From Paenibacillus selenitireducens (GTDB lineage Bacteria; Bacillota; Bacilli; Paenibacillales; Paenibacillaceae), in NCBI RefSeq assembly GCF_002021565.1, contig NZ_MSZX01000009.1, positions 269,862 through 333,861 on the forward strand: a DNA stretch of 64,000 nucleotides. Direction: 5' to 3'. A program made the translations under genes and the position numbers. A model generated the notes under the pieces. That model did not search any database, was not told the DNA's origin, and saw nothing but the letters and a program-made list of their open reading frames with translations. Below, piece after piece: positions 16,950 to 25,917 of this stretch; position 1 is the stretch's first letter, and every line of letters begins with the position of its first letter.

Positions 16950-17741
16950 TTACACCTCTTGCACGATGGATACGAATTCCTCAGCAATCGCTGCATGCTC
17001 ATGAAAGCCGGTCATCTGCGTAAAAATCTGTTCTAACGTCCCTTCTTGGCTGTGATGCTTCAGAGACTCGAACGTTCCATCCGCTACGATTCTTCCTTCG
17101 TGCAGGAGCACGATTCGATTACTGATCTTCTCCACGACATCCATGATATGAGAAGAGTAAAAAATAGTTTTGCCTTGTGCAGCCAATTGAGACATTAATT
17201 CTTTCACAATCATGACACTATTCGCATCCAGCCCGCTTAAAGGCTCATCTAAAAATAATAAATCCGGGTTATGCAGCAAACTGGAAATGAGCATGACCTT
17301 TTGCTTCATGCCTTTGGAATACGATGAGATCGCCTTATCATAGACCTCTTCCCCAAGCCCTAGGATATGCATTAATCTTTTCGCTTTCATATTCGCCGTA
17401 GACCACGATAAACCGTATAATTCGCCTACGAACGTCAAGTATTCGCTTGCCGTCAGATTGTCATAGATATCTATGACTTCCGGTACATAACCAATGTTTC
17501 GTTTGTATTCCCAATCTCCGTCTGAAATACGCTTCCCAAAAAGACTTATGTCTCCCGTGTAGCCTTCCACTAGCCCCAGCATGATTTTAACCGTCGTACT
17601 CTTCCCTGCACCGTTTGGGCCAATGTAACCAATAATCTGACCTGGATAAACCTCCATATCAATATTTTTTAACACGGGTTTATCCCCATAATTCATGCTC
17701 AGATTCCGTATCGATAATACCGGCTGTTCCGCATTCAACAT
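16950..17741 (-). CDS. ABC transporter ATP-binding protein
   Basis: A 263-aa ATPase: GPNGAGKSTTVKIMLGL (Walker A), SSYSKGMKQKVMLISSLL (signature variant YSKGMKQK), LLFLDEPLSGLDAN (Walker B), SSHIMDVVEKI (H-loop). The ATG at 17741 has GAAAGGA 8 bases upstream; the longer in-frame version lacks a site. It forms an operon with the large permease downstream. Confidence 0.85.
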   Translation of the reverse strand: MLNAEQPVLSIRNLSMNYGDKPVLKNIDMEVYPGQIIGYIGPNGAGKSTTVKIMLGLVEGYTGDISLFGKRISDGDWEYKRNIGYVPEVIDIYDNLTASEYLTFVGELYGLSWSTANMKAKRLMHILGLGEEVYDKAISSYSKGMKQKVMLISSLLHNPDLLFLDEPLSGLDANSVMIVKELMSQLAAQGKTIFYSSHIMDVVEKISNRIVLLHEGRIVADGTFESLKHHSQEGTLEQIFTQMTGFHEHAAIAEEFVSIVQEV

Positions 17742-17844
17742 GTCAACATTCCTTTCTACAAGGTCTACATTGAACATTTTAACATATATTCCCACTCGGT
17801 TCTCTTAAAACATCTTTAGTCTACCAAAATATGTCCTCAGCACA

Positions 17845-17878
17845 TAAAAAAAGCGGTCACGCCATGACCGTGATCGCT
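17845..17878 (-). terminator. terminator of the DUF2264 gene
   Basis: On the minus strand AGCGATCACG ... CGTGACCGCT followed by seven T, just after the DUF2264 stop codon. Confidence 0.8.
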
Positions 17879-17889
17879 AATTTGTTGTA

Positions 17890-19029
17890 TTATTTGATCG
17901 CATGATCAATTGCAATTTGACCGCCTGACCACACCTCTCGCGATGTCCATGCTTTTGGCTCATCATGCCAGAAAGGCGCTTGCGCCGGTAGCCCAAGCGG
18001 AAGGAATACGGTCGAGCACAGGTATAAGCTGCCCGTACTAATATAACTCTCGCTGAGCTCCGGCTGATAACCACAGAAGCCCATCGTTAGCCACCCTTCC
18101 TGATCGAAGGTTCCAGGCATATCGATCATACGTTGAATGACGGCTGTTAATGCGCAGCGGACCTGCGCTGGGGTGATTTCATCCGGTAGCTCTTCTCTTA
18201 ACGCCATATGAGATAAATGTTGAAAAGCTCCAAATCGATAGACGAGAGAGCGCCCGATGGCCGGGAATGTTCCTTCAGGAGAAATCATGCGTTCCAGGAC
18301 ACCGGCATAGCGCACTGCACGCTGCAGCACAGGTTCTCGCAGACTGTTCCAATCGGCATGCTGATCTCCTACCGCCTCTAGGATGTCGACAAGCATGGGT
18401 TGAATAACGAAGCTATTATAATAATCCCAGTGGAAATTCGGACCATCCCCGTATACGCCATCACCTTTGTACCATTGTTCATGTTGTCTTAAGGCATAAT
18501 CGATACGCATCGGATCCCAATCCGAACCCATTTTGTATAAAGCACATTCAATCATCGCTGAGAACAAGAGCCAGTTATTATATCCAGGCTTTCTTGTTCG
18601 CGTGGAACGTAGTGCTTCGATGACATGTTGTTGCACCTGAGGTTTTAACTTGAACCATAATTCGTTCGGCGCTCGCAGAATGGCATGAGCCAGAAAAGCC
18701 GCGTCTACAATCGGTTGGTAATCATATGAAAACACCATATAATCCGGGGATTCCGGATCTGTTCCAGCTTCAATCGACTGCCGCGCTAACTCGGCATAGG
18801 CTTCCCTGAGTTCACCTTCCCGCCCGACGGACTCACCTGACTCTAACCAAGGCGCGATTCCTGTCAGCGTCCGTCCCAAAGCTTCTAGCGGAGCATACAA
18901 GGAACGATCTTCATGACCGGCAGGCATGATCTGTTTCAATTCCCTATTTTTCAGTGCATGTAATACAGGATTTGCAATTTGACACATGGTCTCAACCCAA
19001 TATAATCGATCCGAAGTTTCCATCTTCAT
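17890..19029 (-). CDS. DUF2264 domain-containing protein
   Basis: A 379-aa protein covering nearly one full DUF2264 domain (LYAPLEALGRTLTGIAPWLES, YDYQPIVDAAFLAHAILRAP, NNWLLFSAMIECAL, GDGPNFHWDYYNSFVIQPML). The family has an alpha/alpha-toroid look and is often found near polysaccharide lyases or hydrolases, so a carbohydrate role is possible but unproved. GGGAGG precedes the ATG. It is transcribed alone. Confidence 0.8.
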   Translation of the reverse strand: MKMETSDRLYWVETMCQIANPVLHALKNRELKQIMPAGHEDRSLYAPLEALGRTLTGIAPWLESGESVGREGELREAYAELARQSIEAGTDPESPDYMVFSYDYQPIVDAAFLAHAILRAPNELWFKLKPQVQQHVIEALRSTRTRKPGYNNWLLFSAMIECALYKMGSDWDPMRIDYALRQHEQWYKGDGVYGDGPNFHWDYYNSFVIQPMLVDILEAVGDQHADWNSLREPVLQRAVRYAGVLERMISPEGTFPAIGRSLVYRFGAFQHLSHMALREELPDEITPAQVRCALTAVIQRMIDMPGTFDQEGWLTMGFCGYQPELSESYISTGSLYLCSTVFLPLGLPAQAPFWHDEPKAWTSREVWSGGQIAIDHAIK

Positions 19030-19098
19030 ATTCCTCCCATACCTCTGTCCACCTCAGTTTACCAGATTATGAGAGCGCTTCAACATCATTTTTCATGC

Positions 19099-19983
19099 TT
19101 AAAAATCTTTTTTGCCAAATCTTCGCATCCCCCATACGAATAAAACCAGCGTGTAGATGACCGTATACATAATAAACGTGGAGGAAGGGATTTGCCCCAT
19201 GTCAAACATGCCTAAAGGGCTGTTCTGAGACGACATAAGTCCCCCTAGATCCTTGAAGCTGAACAATTCAGCTAACATTTTGCGTTGCAATGCATCCGCT
19301 GGCATGAGAAGCGACATGATACCCGATATATTGTTAAGCGGTTGGGCCAACGCAGCATCAAGTCGTATGGTACTGCTCACTTTCTCAATCATCCCGCCAA
19401 GCCACCCTGCTCCATATAGCATGGTCATGAAGACCCCGTTGCCAACAGCGGAGAAGAACCCTGAGCCCCACATCGATGCCGTAATGAGCAATGGGACAAC
19501 GGATGCGAACAGCAGGAATGATTTGATTAACGAAGCTGGATCTTTTGGAATGGTTGCTTGGGCATTCGTGATTAGCAGGATAGCTATAAACAAGATAAGT
19601 GCATACAGCATACCGAGCGTTACATACCCTAGCCATCTGCCCAGATACCATTTCCATCGAGGAAGAGGTCGTGGCAATAACGATTGCATGACACCTTGCT
19701 CTGCTTCGCCGCTGATTACAGCAAAGGAACTAAAAATAGACAGAAACGCTACAACAAAGGCGCCAAAAAAGAATCCTAACATGAGGATAAAAGAACCGCG
19801 CATAAACCGATCAATAAGCACCTCCGTGCTATTTGGGTCAAATCGACTCGTCAGGTGTATCCCGCCAATGGTCTTAGCTATGAACCAGAACGCGATGAGG
19901 AATATCACCGTCATGATTAACGTGAGCAGCATGACCCGTTTGCGCATCATTTCTTTCCATGTCATGCCCATAATAATCATCAT
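19099..19983 (-). CDS. ABC-2 type permease of the sigma-factor operon
   Basis: A 294-aa membrane protein with six hydrophobic segments, starting with a basic TWKEMMRKRVMLLTLIMTV and containing SGEAEQGVMQSLLPRPLPRWKWYLGRW, typical of ABC2_membrane permeases. Its start overlaps the ATPase stop by one base. It is the last gene of a sigma / anti-sigma / ATPase / permease operon. Confidence 0.8.
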   Translation of the reverse strand: MMIIMGMTWKEMMRKRVMLLTLIMTVIFLIAFWFIAKTIGGIHLTSRFDPNSTEVLIDRFMRGSFILMLGFFFGAFVVAFLSIFSSFAVISGEAEQGVMQSLLPRPLPRWKWYLGRWLGYVTLGMLYALILFIAILLITNAQATIPKDPASLIKSFLLFASVVPLLITASMWGSGFFSAVGNGVFMTMLYGAGWLGGMIEKVSSTIRLDAALAQPLNNISGIMSLLMPADALQRKMLAELFSFKDLGGLMSSQNSPLGMFDMGQIPSSTFIMYTVIYTLVLFVWGMRRFGKKDF

Positions 19984-20930
19984 TACCGCTCACCTCTGTG
20001 ACTCAGCCCGGAAACAGCACTCATGAACCATTTCTCTAAGCGTTCTTTTTTGCGCGACACTTCATAAAGTGTCATCCCTTGTCCGATGATTAGCGTATTG
20101 AACCATCCGACTTGCTCTTCATGCTCCATCACTACCTCCAACCATGCGGTGCCATCTGCTTCTTGCGACATCAATGTTACTTGGAACCCACTCGTATCAC
20201 GAAGCCAAGAAAGCAAAAAAGGCGAGAATCCGCCGACTTTTAATTGCCAGCAAATTTTCGTCTGTAATACGTCCGATACATGCCCGGAGCGCAAAATTTG
20301 TCCATCATTCAATAATGCAATGCGGTCGCATATCACTTCAACATCTTCCAGGAGATGCGAATTCAGAAATATCGTCTTCCCTTCCGCTTTCAATTTCGCA
20401 AGAAGGGATCTCACTTCTTGGCGGCCAATCGGATCTAAAGCGGATGAAGGCTCGTCCAAAAACACAATATCCGGATCATTGATCAGCGCACAAGCGATTC
20501 CTAAACGCTGCTGCATTCCTTTAGAATAATGCTTCACCCGATCCTTACCCCTCAATCCGATGCCTACCTCTTCAAGCACTTGAGGCACGCGCTGCTTCAT
20601 CACTTGTCGGTCCATCCCGCATAATTGCGCATGCAGCCGAACGACCTCTTCCCCCGTCAACCACTCTTGATATCGGTAAAGCTCGGGCAGATAACCGATA
20701 CTCCTTTTGGCTTCAATGGAACCAATCGGTTCACCGAGTATAAATCCTTGTCCATCCGTCGGCGCTATCAAGCCCACGAGCATTTTGACGAACGTGCTCT
20801 TTCCTGCGCCGTTAGGGCCGAGGAAGCCGAAGGCTTCCCCTTTCCCCACTTGTATGGACACATCTCGGCAACCTCGGCCGTTATGAAACTCTTTCGTTAG
20901 CCCATCCGTTGCGATGGCGATACTGCTCAT
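19983..20930 (-). CDS. ABC transporter ATP-binding protein of the sigma-factor operon
   Basis: A 315-aa ATPase with GPNGAGKSTFVKMLVGL, YSKGMQQRLGIACALI, IVFLDEPSSALDPIGR and NSHLLEDVEVI. It overlaps the anti-sigma gene by 4 bases and the permease gene by 1 base. The ECF sigma plus ABC exporter arrangement recalls the sigY-yxlCDEFG operon of B. subtilis (YxlF/YxlG), but the substrate is unknown. Confidence 0.85.
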   Translation of the reverse strand: MSSIAIATDGLTKEFHNGRGCRDVSIQVGKGEAFGFLGPNGAGKSTFVKMLVGLIAPTDGQGFILGEPIGSIEAKRSIGYLPELYRYQEWLTGEEVVRLHAQLCGMDRQVMKQRVPQVLEEVGIGLRGKDRVKHYSKGMQQRLGIACALINDPDIVFLDEPSSALDPIGRQEVRSLLAKLKAEGKTIFLNSHLLEDVEVICDRIALLNDGQILRSGHVSDVLQTKICWQLKVGGFSPFLLSWLRDTSGFQVTLMSQEADGTAWLEVVMEHEEQVGWFNTLIIGQGMTLYEVSRKKERLEKWFMSAVSGLSHRGER

Positions 20931-22039
20931 GAACCGATCAGCTCCTTGAGTTTATCCATAAAGGCTTCATGGGTTGCAAACATATTTCCGCCGTTAAACA
21001 TATACAACTGACCGTCCTTCACCCATGTGCCTCTGAAATTCGTATAGTCACCGGAGGTCTCATCTTGTACAATCACTTCTGTCCCTTGAATCGTCGTCTT
21101 GGTTGTTTTATCGCCCGTAATAATCGGCATCGGGATGTCACCCGATAAGATACGGCTTTGCTGCAGGCTTTCTTTTAGATAGTCGGGTAATAATGGGAAA
21201 TTGAGTACGGCATCCAATGCTTCCTCTACGGAAATGGAAGGGTCTACCGTCACTTTCGGTACGTTCAACTGACTTAAATTCGCCCACTGCTCGCCTTCCG
21301 ACAAATTATAATTGACTTGTTCCGGAATTTCCAGCGTAATCGGCTTCCCATCCACGGATGTCGGCAAGAGCTTGGATGCGCCTAACTTTCGCAACGCTTT
21401 GTTAACCTCATCCACATGCAGGCTAAATGTCATCGATTGGGATGGCGAAATATAAGCCTTCGTAATTTGATTGTCTTTGACAATGGGTAACAGCGGATAT
21501 CCGAGACGTTCCCCTGCTGCTTCCGGCGTGAATTCGCCTTGCAATGTACCATTAGTATGCTTGAAATCACCAAACAAATTGATGCTCTCGCTGATTTCAC
21601 CATTCTCCGATATTTGATTAAAAATGTTACGGATATCACTTTCATTCACGGCCGCGACATTCTGCACTTTAAATTGATTGAAAATCGCGGCAAGAGCTTT
21701 ATTGCCAACAGGCGTAGCTATGACAGCTCCCACGATGCAGCAAGCTGCAGCAAACCCTGCCCATTTGCGTCCCCGCGTCATGGGCTTCCTTTTTTTGTCA
21801 CGCACATACTTCGGTTTGATTGTCGATATTGCATGGTTTTCTGAATGATCCGCTCCCGCTTCAAATGTTCCTTGTTGATCCAACTCCGTATTCAAATTCT
21901 GATTATTATCGTTATGAGCTGCCGTCCATGTCGCCCACGTTGGATTGATTGGCTCTTCTGCTAACTTTGCTTGAAATCTGTTCCAAGCTTCATCCGTCTG
22001 ATGCTTGTCATCTTTAGGATGCAATGGATTGTTCGTCAT
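20927..22039 (-). CDS. membrane-anchored anti-sigma factor
   Basis: About 370 aa: an acidic, Asn/Gln-rich cytoplasmic N-terminus, one TM helix (KWAGFAAACCIVGAVIATPV, near residue 95-115) and a large extracytoplasmic domain with a C-terminal DUF4367/DUF4179-like part. Position directly after an ECF sigma gene and this topology indicate an anti-sigma factor. The ATG at 22039 is chosen because the AGGGGG site is 9 bases upstream; the ATG three codons earlier touches that site. Confidence 0.72.
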   Translation of the reverse strand: MTNNPLHPKDDKHQTDEAWNRFQAKLAEEPINPTWATWTAAHNDNNQNLNTELDQQGTFEAGADHSENHAISTIKPKYVRDKKRKPMTRGRKWAGFAAACCIVGAVIATPVGNKALAAIFNQFKVQNVAAVNESDIRNIFNQISENGEISESINLFGDFKHTNGTLQGEFTPEAAGERLGYPLLPIVKDNQITKAYISPSQSMTFSLHVDEVNKALRKLGASKLLPTSVDGKPITLEIPEQVNYNLSEGEQWANLSQLNVPKVTVDPSISVEEALDAVLNFPLLPDYLKESLQQSRILSGDIPMPIITGDKTTKTTIQGTEVIVQDETSGDYTNFRGTWVKDGQLYMFNGGNMFATHEAFMDKLKELIGS

Positions 22040-22057
22040 CAGCTTCATCCCCCTACT

Positions 22058-22585
22058 TCATGATTTTATCTCGGATGGACTCATCGTCTTCACCGCGCTT
22101 TGTCTAAGTTTCTCTGTGGCTCGGCTAATCAATGTCCCCACCACCGGTGGTCTCACGTTAAGCTCGTGAGCAATTTCCGCATAACTGTACCCGGAATACC
22201 GGAGTAACAGCACCTGCCGATCCCTTTCGGGCAACGTATCCAGCCATTCTCTAACCTCTTCTTGATCCATCTTGCGTAGTAAAGCTTCCTCGCCCGACTG
22301 TAGTAACACATCACCTTCAAAATAGAGCTCCTGCTTATTCTGAAGTCGGCGTTCTCTTGCTAACTTATCCATATAGTCATATCCAACGCGTGTAAGTACA
22401 CGGTGTAACCATGCCCCAACGGCAGCGGGATCATCAGGCGGATTACGGTACAGTTTAAGGAATACATCCTGTGCCAAATCATCTGCGGCTGCATCATCGC
22501 GAACAAGCGCAACTAATTTTCGCCTTACGATGGGATAGTGTTCATAAAATATACTTCGAAATGGGTTGGATTCCGGAATTTTCAC
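22058..22585 (-). CDS. ECF RNA polymerase sigma factor
   Basis: A 175-aa ECF sigma: region 2 with DDLAQDVFLKLYR, region 4 with LPERDRQVLLLRYSGYSYAEIAHEL and a recognition helix near VRPPVVGTLISRATEKLRQ. It starts with GTG after AAGGAGG. A promoter with ECF-like boxes lies just upstream, suggesting autoregulation. It heads the operon that encodes its anti-sigma factor and an ABC exporter, so the exporter is the likely stress output. Confidence 0.87.
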   Translation of the reverse strand: MKIPESNPFRSIFYEHYPIVRRKLVALVRDDAAADDLAQDVFLKLYRNPPDDPAAVGAWLHRVLTRVGYDYMDKLARERRLQNKQELYFEGDVLLQSGEEALLRKMDQEEVREWLDTLPERDRQVLLLRYSGYSYAEIAHELNVRPPVVGTLISRATEKLRQSAVKTMSPSEIKS

Positions 22586-22621
22586 TTGGTAAAGCCTCCT
22601 TTCGGCTGCAGCTATAAGTAA

Positions 22622-22648
22622 GACGGACGATCTTCTCGTTTTGTATCA
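22622..22648 (-). promoter_or_regulatory. candidate autoregulatory ECF promoter
   Basis: On the minus strand TGATAC, 17 bases, CGTC lies 37 bases before the GTG of the sigma gene. CGTC -10 boxes with TGAxAC-like -35 boxes are typical for ECF sigma factors; a second CGTC sits 4 bases nearer. Confidence 0.4.
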
Positions 22649-22679
22649 CATGCCTATCATTTTTTTAAAAAAATATGAA

Positions 22680-22730
22680 ACGCCGCATGATGGCTGGAAC
22701 CTCAATGGAAGTTCAAGCATCATGCGGCGT
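22680..22730 (-). terminator. terminator downstream of pgsA
   Basis: A perfect 13-bp stem ACGCCGCATGATG / CATCATGCGGCGT with a 25-base loop. It is followed on the minus strand by TTCATATTTTTTT, and the sigma promoter lies just beyond. Confidence 0.65.
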
Positions 22731-22757
22731 TCATCATATTGAACACCATACACTGGA

Positions 22758-23345
22758 TTAAGAATCAAATTTGAGTATGCGATAATTGTTTTTGATGTAG
22801 TTATAACCTGAATACAACGTCACAATGACAGCTGCGTACATCAGAATTTGATCGATAGGCACCTGCGTAAAGTAACTGAAGGGACGATTCTTTAACATGA
22901 CGGCTGCAATCGCAACGACTTGAAGCACCATTTTAATTTTACCGAATCGATCGGCTTGTAAAGCAATCTTGTGTGAAGAGGCCACAACCCGAATGTACGT
23001 GATCACAACTTCTCTACCGATCATAACGAACGCGATCCAGGCATAGATGAAATGCTGATTGACCAGTAAGATTAGCGCTGAAGTAACCAATAATTTATCT
23101 GCTAATGGATCCAATAGCTTCCCAAGATTCGTGATCTGATTATATTTCCTTGCAATATAACCATCTAATTTATCCGTGATTGACGCGAGTATAAACACAA
23201 TCGAGGCATAATATATGCCGTAAGATTGTAGATGCTGAACAAGTGTAGATTTCTCAATGAGCCAATCCGGATAGATCGGAAACAGCATGATAAAAAGAGG
23301 AATGAATAATATACGAACGATCGTGATTTTATTCGCTAAATTCAT
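22758..23345 (-). CDS. pgsA: CDP-diacylglycerol--glycerol-3-phosphate 3-phosphatidyltransferase
   Basis: A 195-aa integral membrane enzyme with the CDP-alcohol phosphotransferase signature D-G-x2-A-R-x8-G-x3-D-x3-D seen as DGYIARKYNQITNLGKLLDP, then LADK. It opens with MNLANKITIVRILFIPLFI. It makes phosphatidylglycerol phosphate for anionic phospholipids. The ATG at 23345 follows AAAGGAGG; an in-frame extension upstream lacks family similarity. Confidence 0.92.
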   Translation of the reverse strand: MNLANKITIVRILFIPLFIMLFPIYPDWLIEKSTLVQHLQSYGIYYASIVFILASITDKLDGYIARKYNQITNLGKLLDPLADKLLVTSALILLVNQHFIYAWIAFVMIGREVVITYIRVVASSHKIALQADRFGKIKMVLQVVAIAAVMLKNRPFSYFTQVPIDQILMYAAVIVTLYSGYNYIKNNYRILKFDS

Positions 23346-23440
23346 AGGCTTCCTCCTTTCTGATGAATCCTTCACATCGCGTAGAATTCGGCTTGCATAT
23401 AGCATATCAAAACTTAAGTCTAAACGAAAATCCATCGTGA

Positions 23441-24343
23441 TTAGAAGGGCTCTTCACACAAAAATTGTTGAATTTTCATGTTCACAATGTCTGGGTTTTC
23501 TAGGTTAAGCAGATGACCTGTTCCTGGAATCACTTCCGCCTTCAAATCGATGCCTAATTGCGTCGCGCGCTGAAATGCCGCATTGTAGTCACTAATCACT
23601 TCCTGATCCCCGAGGAGCAGAAGGATGGGCATCGTTAGCTTGTGGAATTCATCGTCACCGTAAACGCCAGGCGGTACTCTCAATGAAAGAGTACCATATT
23701 TGAAGGCAGCATGAAATTGGTTTACCAATGCCTTGTTCAGTTGATGTTTGGATAACCATTTGATAAATAGGAGGACATGCCACTTGATTGGGATCGCTGA
23801 CATCGCAATAATTCGATAAATGAATGTATTGTATAATGGCACAAACGTGGACGCAGGACTAAGCAGAAACAGCTTATTTACTTTATGTGGCGCATGAATT
23901 GCGTAATTGACGGCCAGAAATCCTCCATAAGAAATCCCGCCGAGGACTGCAGATGAGACTCCTAACGCATTTGTTACTTCATCTAACCATTCCGCGCACG
24001 CTTCCCGATTCGCAGGCAAGATGCTGGGTGCGCTTTTATTCAAGTCTCCGATAAAATCAATGGCATAGACTTTATACTTCTGGGCTAGCGGTTGAATATT
24101 GGGGTGCCAGACCGTAGAACTAAATCCCATCGCATGTAACAAAACCATCGGTTCTCCATCCTCAGGCCCACATGTCACGACATGAGTTGCTCCAAAACGA
24201 GTGGGAACATATTCAGTCGTATAGGGAACTGGCCATAACGAAAGACTCTGGTCGTATGCCGATTGATATTTCAGCTGTTTCTGTAAGGTTTTAAAGTGCA
24301 TTGAGTTTGAGGTGATCTGCGTCTTAATCCCGTTAGTATCCAT
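23441..24343 (-). CDS. alpha/beta hydrolase
   Basis: A 300-aa alpha/beta-hydrolase fold protein: oxyanion HG-like segment VLLHAMGFSSTVWHP, nucleophile elbow GGISYGGF (Ser), acid in LLGDQEVISDY and catalytic His in PGTGHLLNLENP. The ester or other substrate is unknown. AGGAGG precedes the ATG. It lies about 95 bases before pgsA in the same direction and may be cotranscribed. Confidence 0.83.
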   Translation of the reverse strand: MDTNGIKTQITSNSMHFKTLQKQLKYQSAYDQSLSLWPVPYTTEYVPTRFGATHVVTCGPEDGEPMVLLHAMGFSSTVWHPNIQPLAQKYKVYAIDFIGDLNKSAPSILPANREACAEWLDEVTNALGVSSAVLGGISYGGFLAVNYAIHAPHKVNKLFLLSPASTFVPLYNTFIYRIIAMSAIPIKWHVLLFIKWLSKHQLNKALVNQFHAAFKYGTLSLRVPPGVYGDDEFHKLTMPILLLLGDQEVISDYNAAFQRATQLGIDLKAEVIPGTGHLLNLENPDIVNMKIQQFLCEEPF

Positions 24344-24390
24344 TCTACTCCTCCTGATTTACAGGTTATGATAGGCAAACGTTCCGGTTC

Positions 24391-24527
24391 TTATAGGCGA
24401 TTAATTCGTGAGAAAGCCAATCCTCGTTGCCGATAATCTGTCTGCGTCATAATATCAGGTTCGACGTAACCTCCGCCTATATAGAAGGTGTTACATGCAC
24501 TAACGAACCCCGATTCCTCTATGTGAA
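24391..24527 (-). pseudogene. remnant of a GNAT acetyltransferase gene
   Basis: Directly after the thyX stop the minus strand reads, in one frame to a TAA, about 44 residues including EESGFVSACNTFYIGGGYVE and PDIMTQTDYRQRGLA. The YRQRGLA acetyl-CoA loop and the preceding strand are a GNAT motif. There is no start codon and both ends of the domain are missing, so this is a decayed fragment. Confidence 0.55.
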
Positions 24528-25238
24528 TTAATCCCGCTTCACTAATAATTCTTGGATTGAGGCTGGATACAATGGTTTACTTAATTCTAATATGGCTTTG
24601 GCATAATCTTGTATTTCTTTCTGGGCATCATGTTCTAGTCTTTGATTTAGAAAATGGCATACGGATTGCAATGATGCCGTCCAATACCATCTGACATACA
24701 TGCCGTAGGAAGGTAAAAAGAGCCTTGCTTGTTCCGCGCACAATCCCGCTTCTATTGCCGATTCATACTTTTGAACCCCTAACTCGATGTACTCTATCAA
24801 TTCTTGAGTCAGTTGGGTCCCCACTTCATTTCCTAATACTTCACCGCTGCCTTGCTTCGAATTCTCTGGCTTGCTTCTCCACTCGTCTGAATTTGGTATG
24901 TAGAATGTCGGTTCCTCTGTAATATATCTGCGACTCGATTCATTCCATGCCTCAAGACTATCTCCCGTTCCTTCCGCATGCGCAGAACCAATGACATACT
25001 TCCACCATTGTCGAGCTACCATGAGCGGAGCGTAGATTTCATACTGTAACATGACATGTCTAAAAGGTGAGGTATGACCCTCTCTAGCGAGGAACTTAAT
25101 AAGGCGAATATCTTTATCGGAAAGCTCATTGGATTCCTTGGCATAAGAAACGCGTGCGGCATTGACGACGCTCAAATCCGATCCCATATGGTTTACAAGT
25201 CTTACATACCCTTTATCTAGCACTTGATATAATGTCAT
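24528..25238 (-). CDS. thyX: flavin-dependent thymidylate synthase
   Basis: A 236-aa ThyX: FLAREGHTSPFRHVMLQYEIYAP, MVARQWWKY, NESSRRY and ARLFLPSYGMYVRWYWTASLQSVCHFLNQR are conserved ThyX segments. It methylates dUMP using methylene-tetrahydrofolate, NADPH and FAD. The usual contiguous RHRxxSxNExSxR motif is split here: ARQWWKY and NESSRRY are separated by an insertion of about 18 residues. AAGGAGG precedes the ATG. A decayed acetyltransferase fragment follows the stop. Confidence 0.9.
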   Translation of the reverse strand: MTLYQVLDKGYVRLVNHMGSDLSVVNAARVSYAKESNELSDKDIRLIKFLAREGHTSPFRHVMLQYEIYAPLMVARQWWKYVIGSAHAEGTGDSLEAWNESSRRYITEEPTFYIPNSDEWRSKPENSKQGSGEVLGNEVGTQLTQELIEYIELGVQKYESAIEAGLCAEQARLFLPSYGMYVRWYWTASLQSVCHFLNQRLEHDAQKEIQDYAKAILELSKPLYPASIQELLVKRD

Positions 25239-25326
25239 TCAAATATCCTCCTTGATATGGATCCTCAGCATTCTGCCTCATCAACCCTAGTTTTCGATTC
25301 GAAATTACTCTTTACCTCCGCAAGAA

Positions 25327-25440
25327 TCAACTTATGCCCTTCTTTTTCAGCTCATCGAGAATTTTCACGAGTACAATCCAAATCGCCCTTAAATATCCGA
25401 TAACAAAGAAAAATCCGAGTAATATCACGATCAAAAACAT
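25327..25440 (-). CDS. 37-aa single-helix membrane peptide
   Basis: The frame from the ATG at 25440 encodes 37 residues: a hydrophobic helix (MFLIVILLGFFFVIGYLRAI) followed by an amphipathic, basic tail ending DELKKKGIS. GAGGTGA lies 8 bases upstream, better than chance. No family is recognised. It sits between thyX and a VOC gene with its own spacing on both sides. Confidence 0.45.
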   Translation of the reverse strand: MFLIVILLGFFFVIGYLRAIWIVLVKILDELKKKGIS

Positions 25441-25529
25441 GCCCTATTCACCTCACTTGGGGTCTCCATTTCTTATCTAAAACCCCGTAATTTCATCTAA
25501 CATGAACTCATGATTGATAAGCTGTCTTA

Positions 25530-25880
25530 TTAGACGTGCGCTAGGATATTGATTAGCTTCCCAAAAGGATCACGTACATAAAACCTACGAACTCCCCACG
25601 CCTCATTTACCGGCCCATATTCGATCGGAATACCAGCACTCTTCATTCGTTCCAACGCTTCATCGACATTGTCGACTTCAATGGATATATCAGGTGTTGG
25701 CGTATCTGAGCCCCCTTGTGACGCAAAGCTTATTTGTATGCTCATTTCTTCATGTGATCCATATGTTGCAATCCAACCTTGATCCATTAGTAACTCAAGA
25801 CCGAGCACATCATGGTAGAATCTCTTCGCTGCCATAACTTCAGGAGTTTCGATGTTCGTGACGATACGTTTAACTTTCAT
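25530..25880 (-). CDS. VOC family (glyoxalase/bleomycin-resistance-like) protein
   Basis: A 116-aa VOC domain: VKRIVTNIETPEVMAAKRFYHDVLGLE at the start, ISIEVDNVDEALERMKSAGI and RRFYVRDPFGKLINIL with the terminal metal-ligand motif. GGAGG precedes the ATG. Substrate unknown. Confidence 0.8.
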   Translation of the reverse strand: MKVKRIVTNIETPEVMAAKRFYHDVLGLELLMDQGWIATYGSHEEMSIQISFASQGGSDTPTPDISIEVDNVDEALERMKSAGIPIEYGPVNEAWGVRRFYVRDPFGKLINILAHV

Positions 25881-25917
25881 CCCAAACCTCCAATTCTACA
25901 GAAATCATTTTTCATGC

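Noticed and set aside
19253..20026. 257-codon plus-strand open frame over the ABC permease
   Set aside because: It is antisense to a clear permease whose overlaps with the ATPase gene fit an operon; the product resembles no protein fold.
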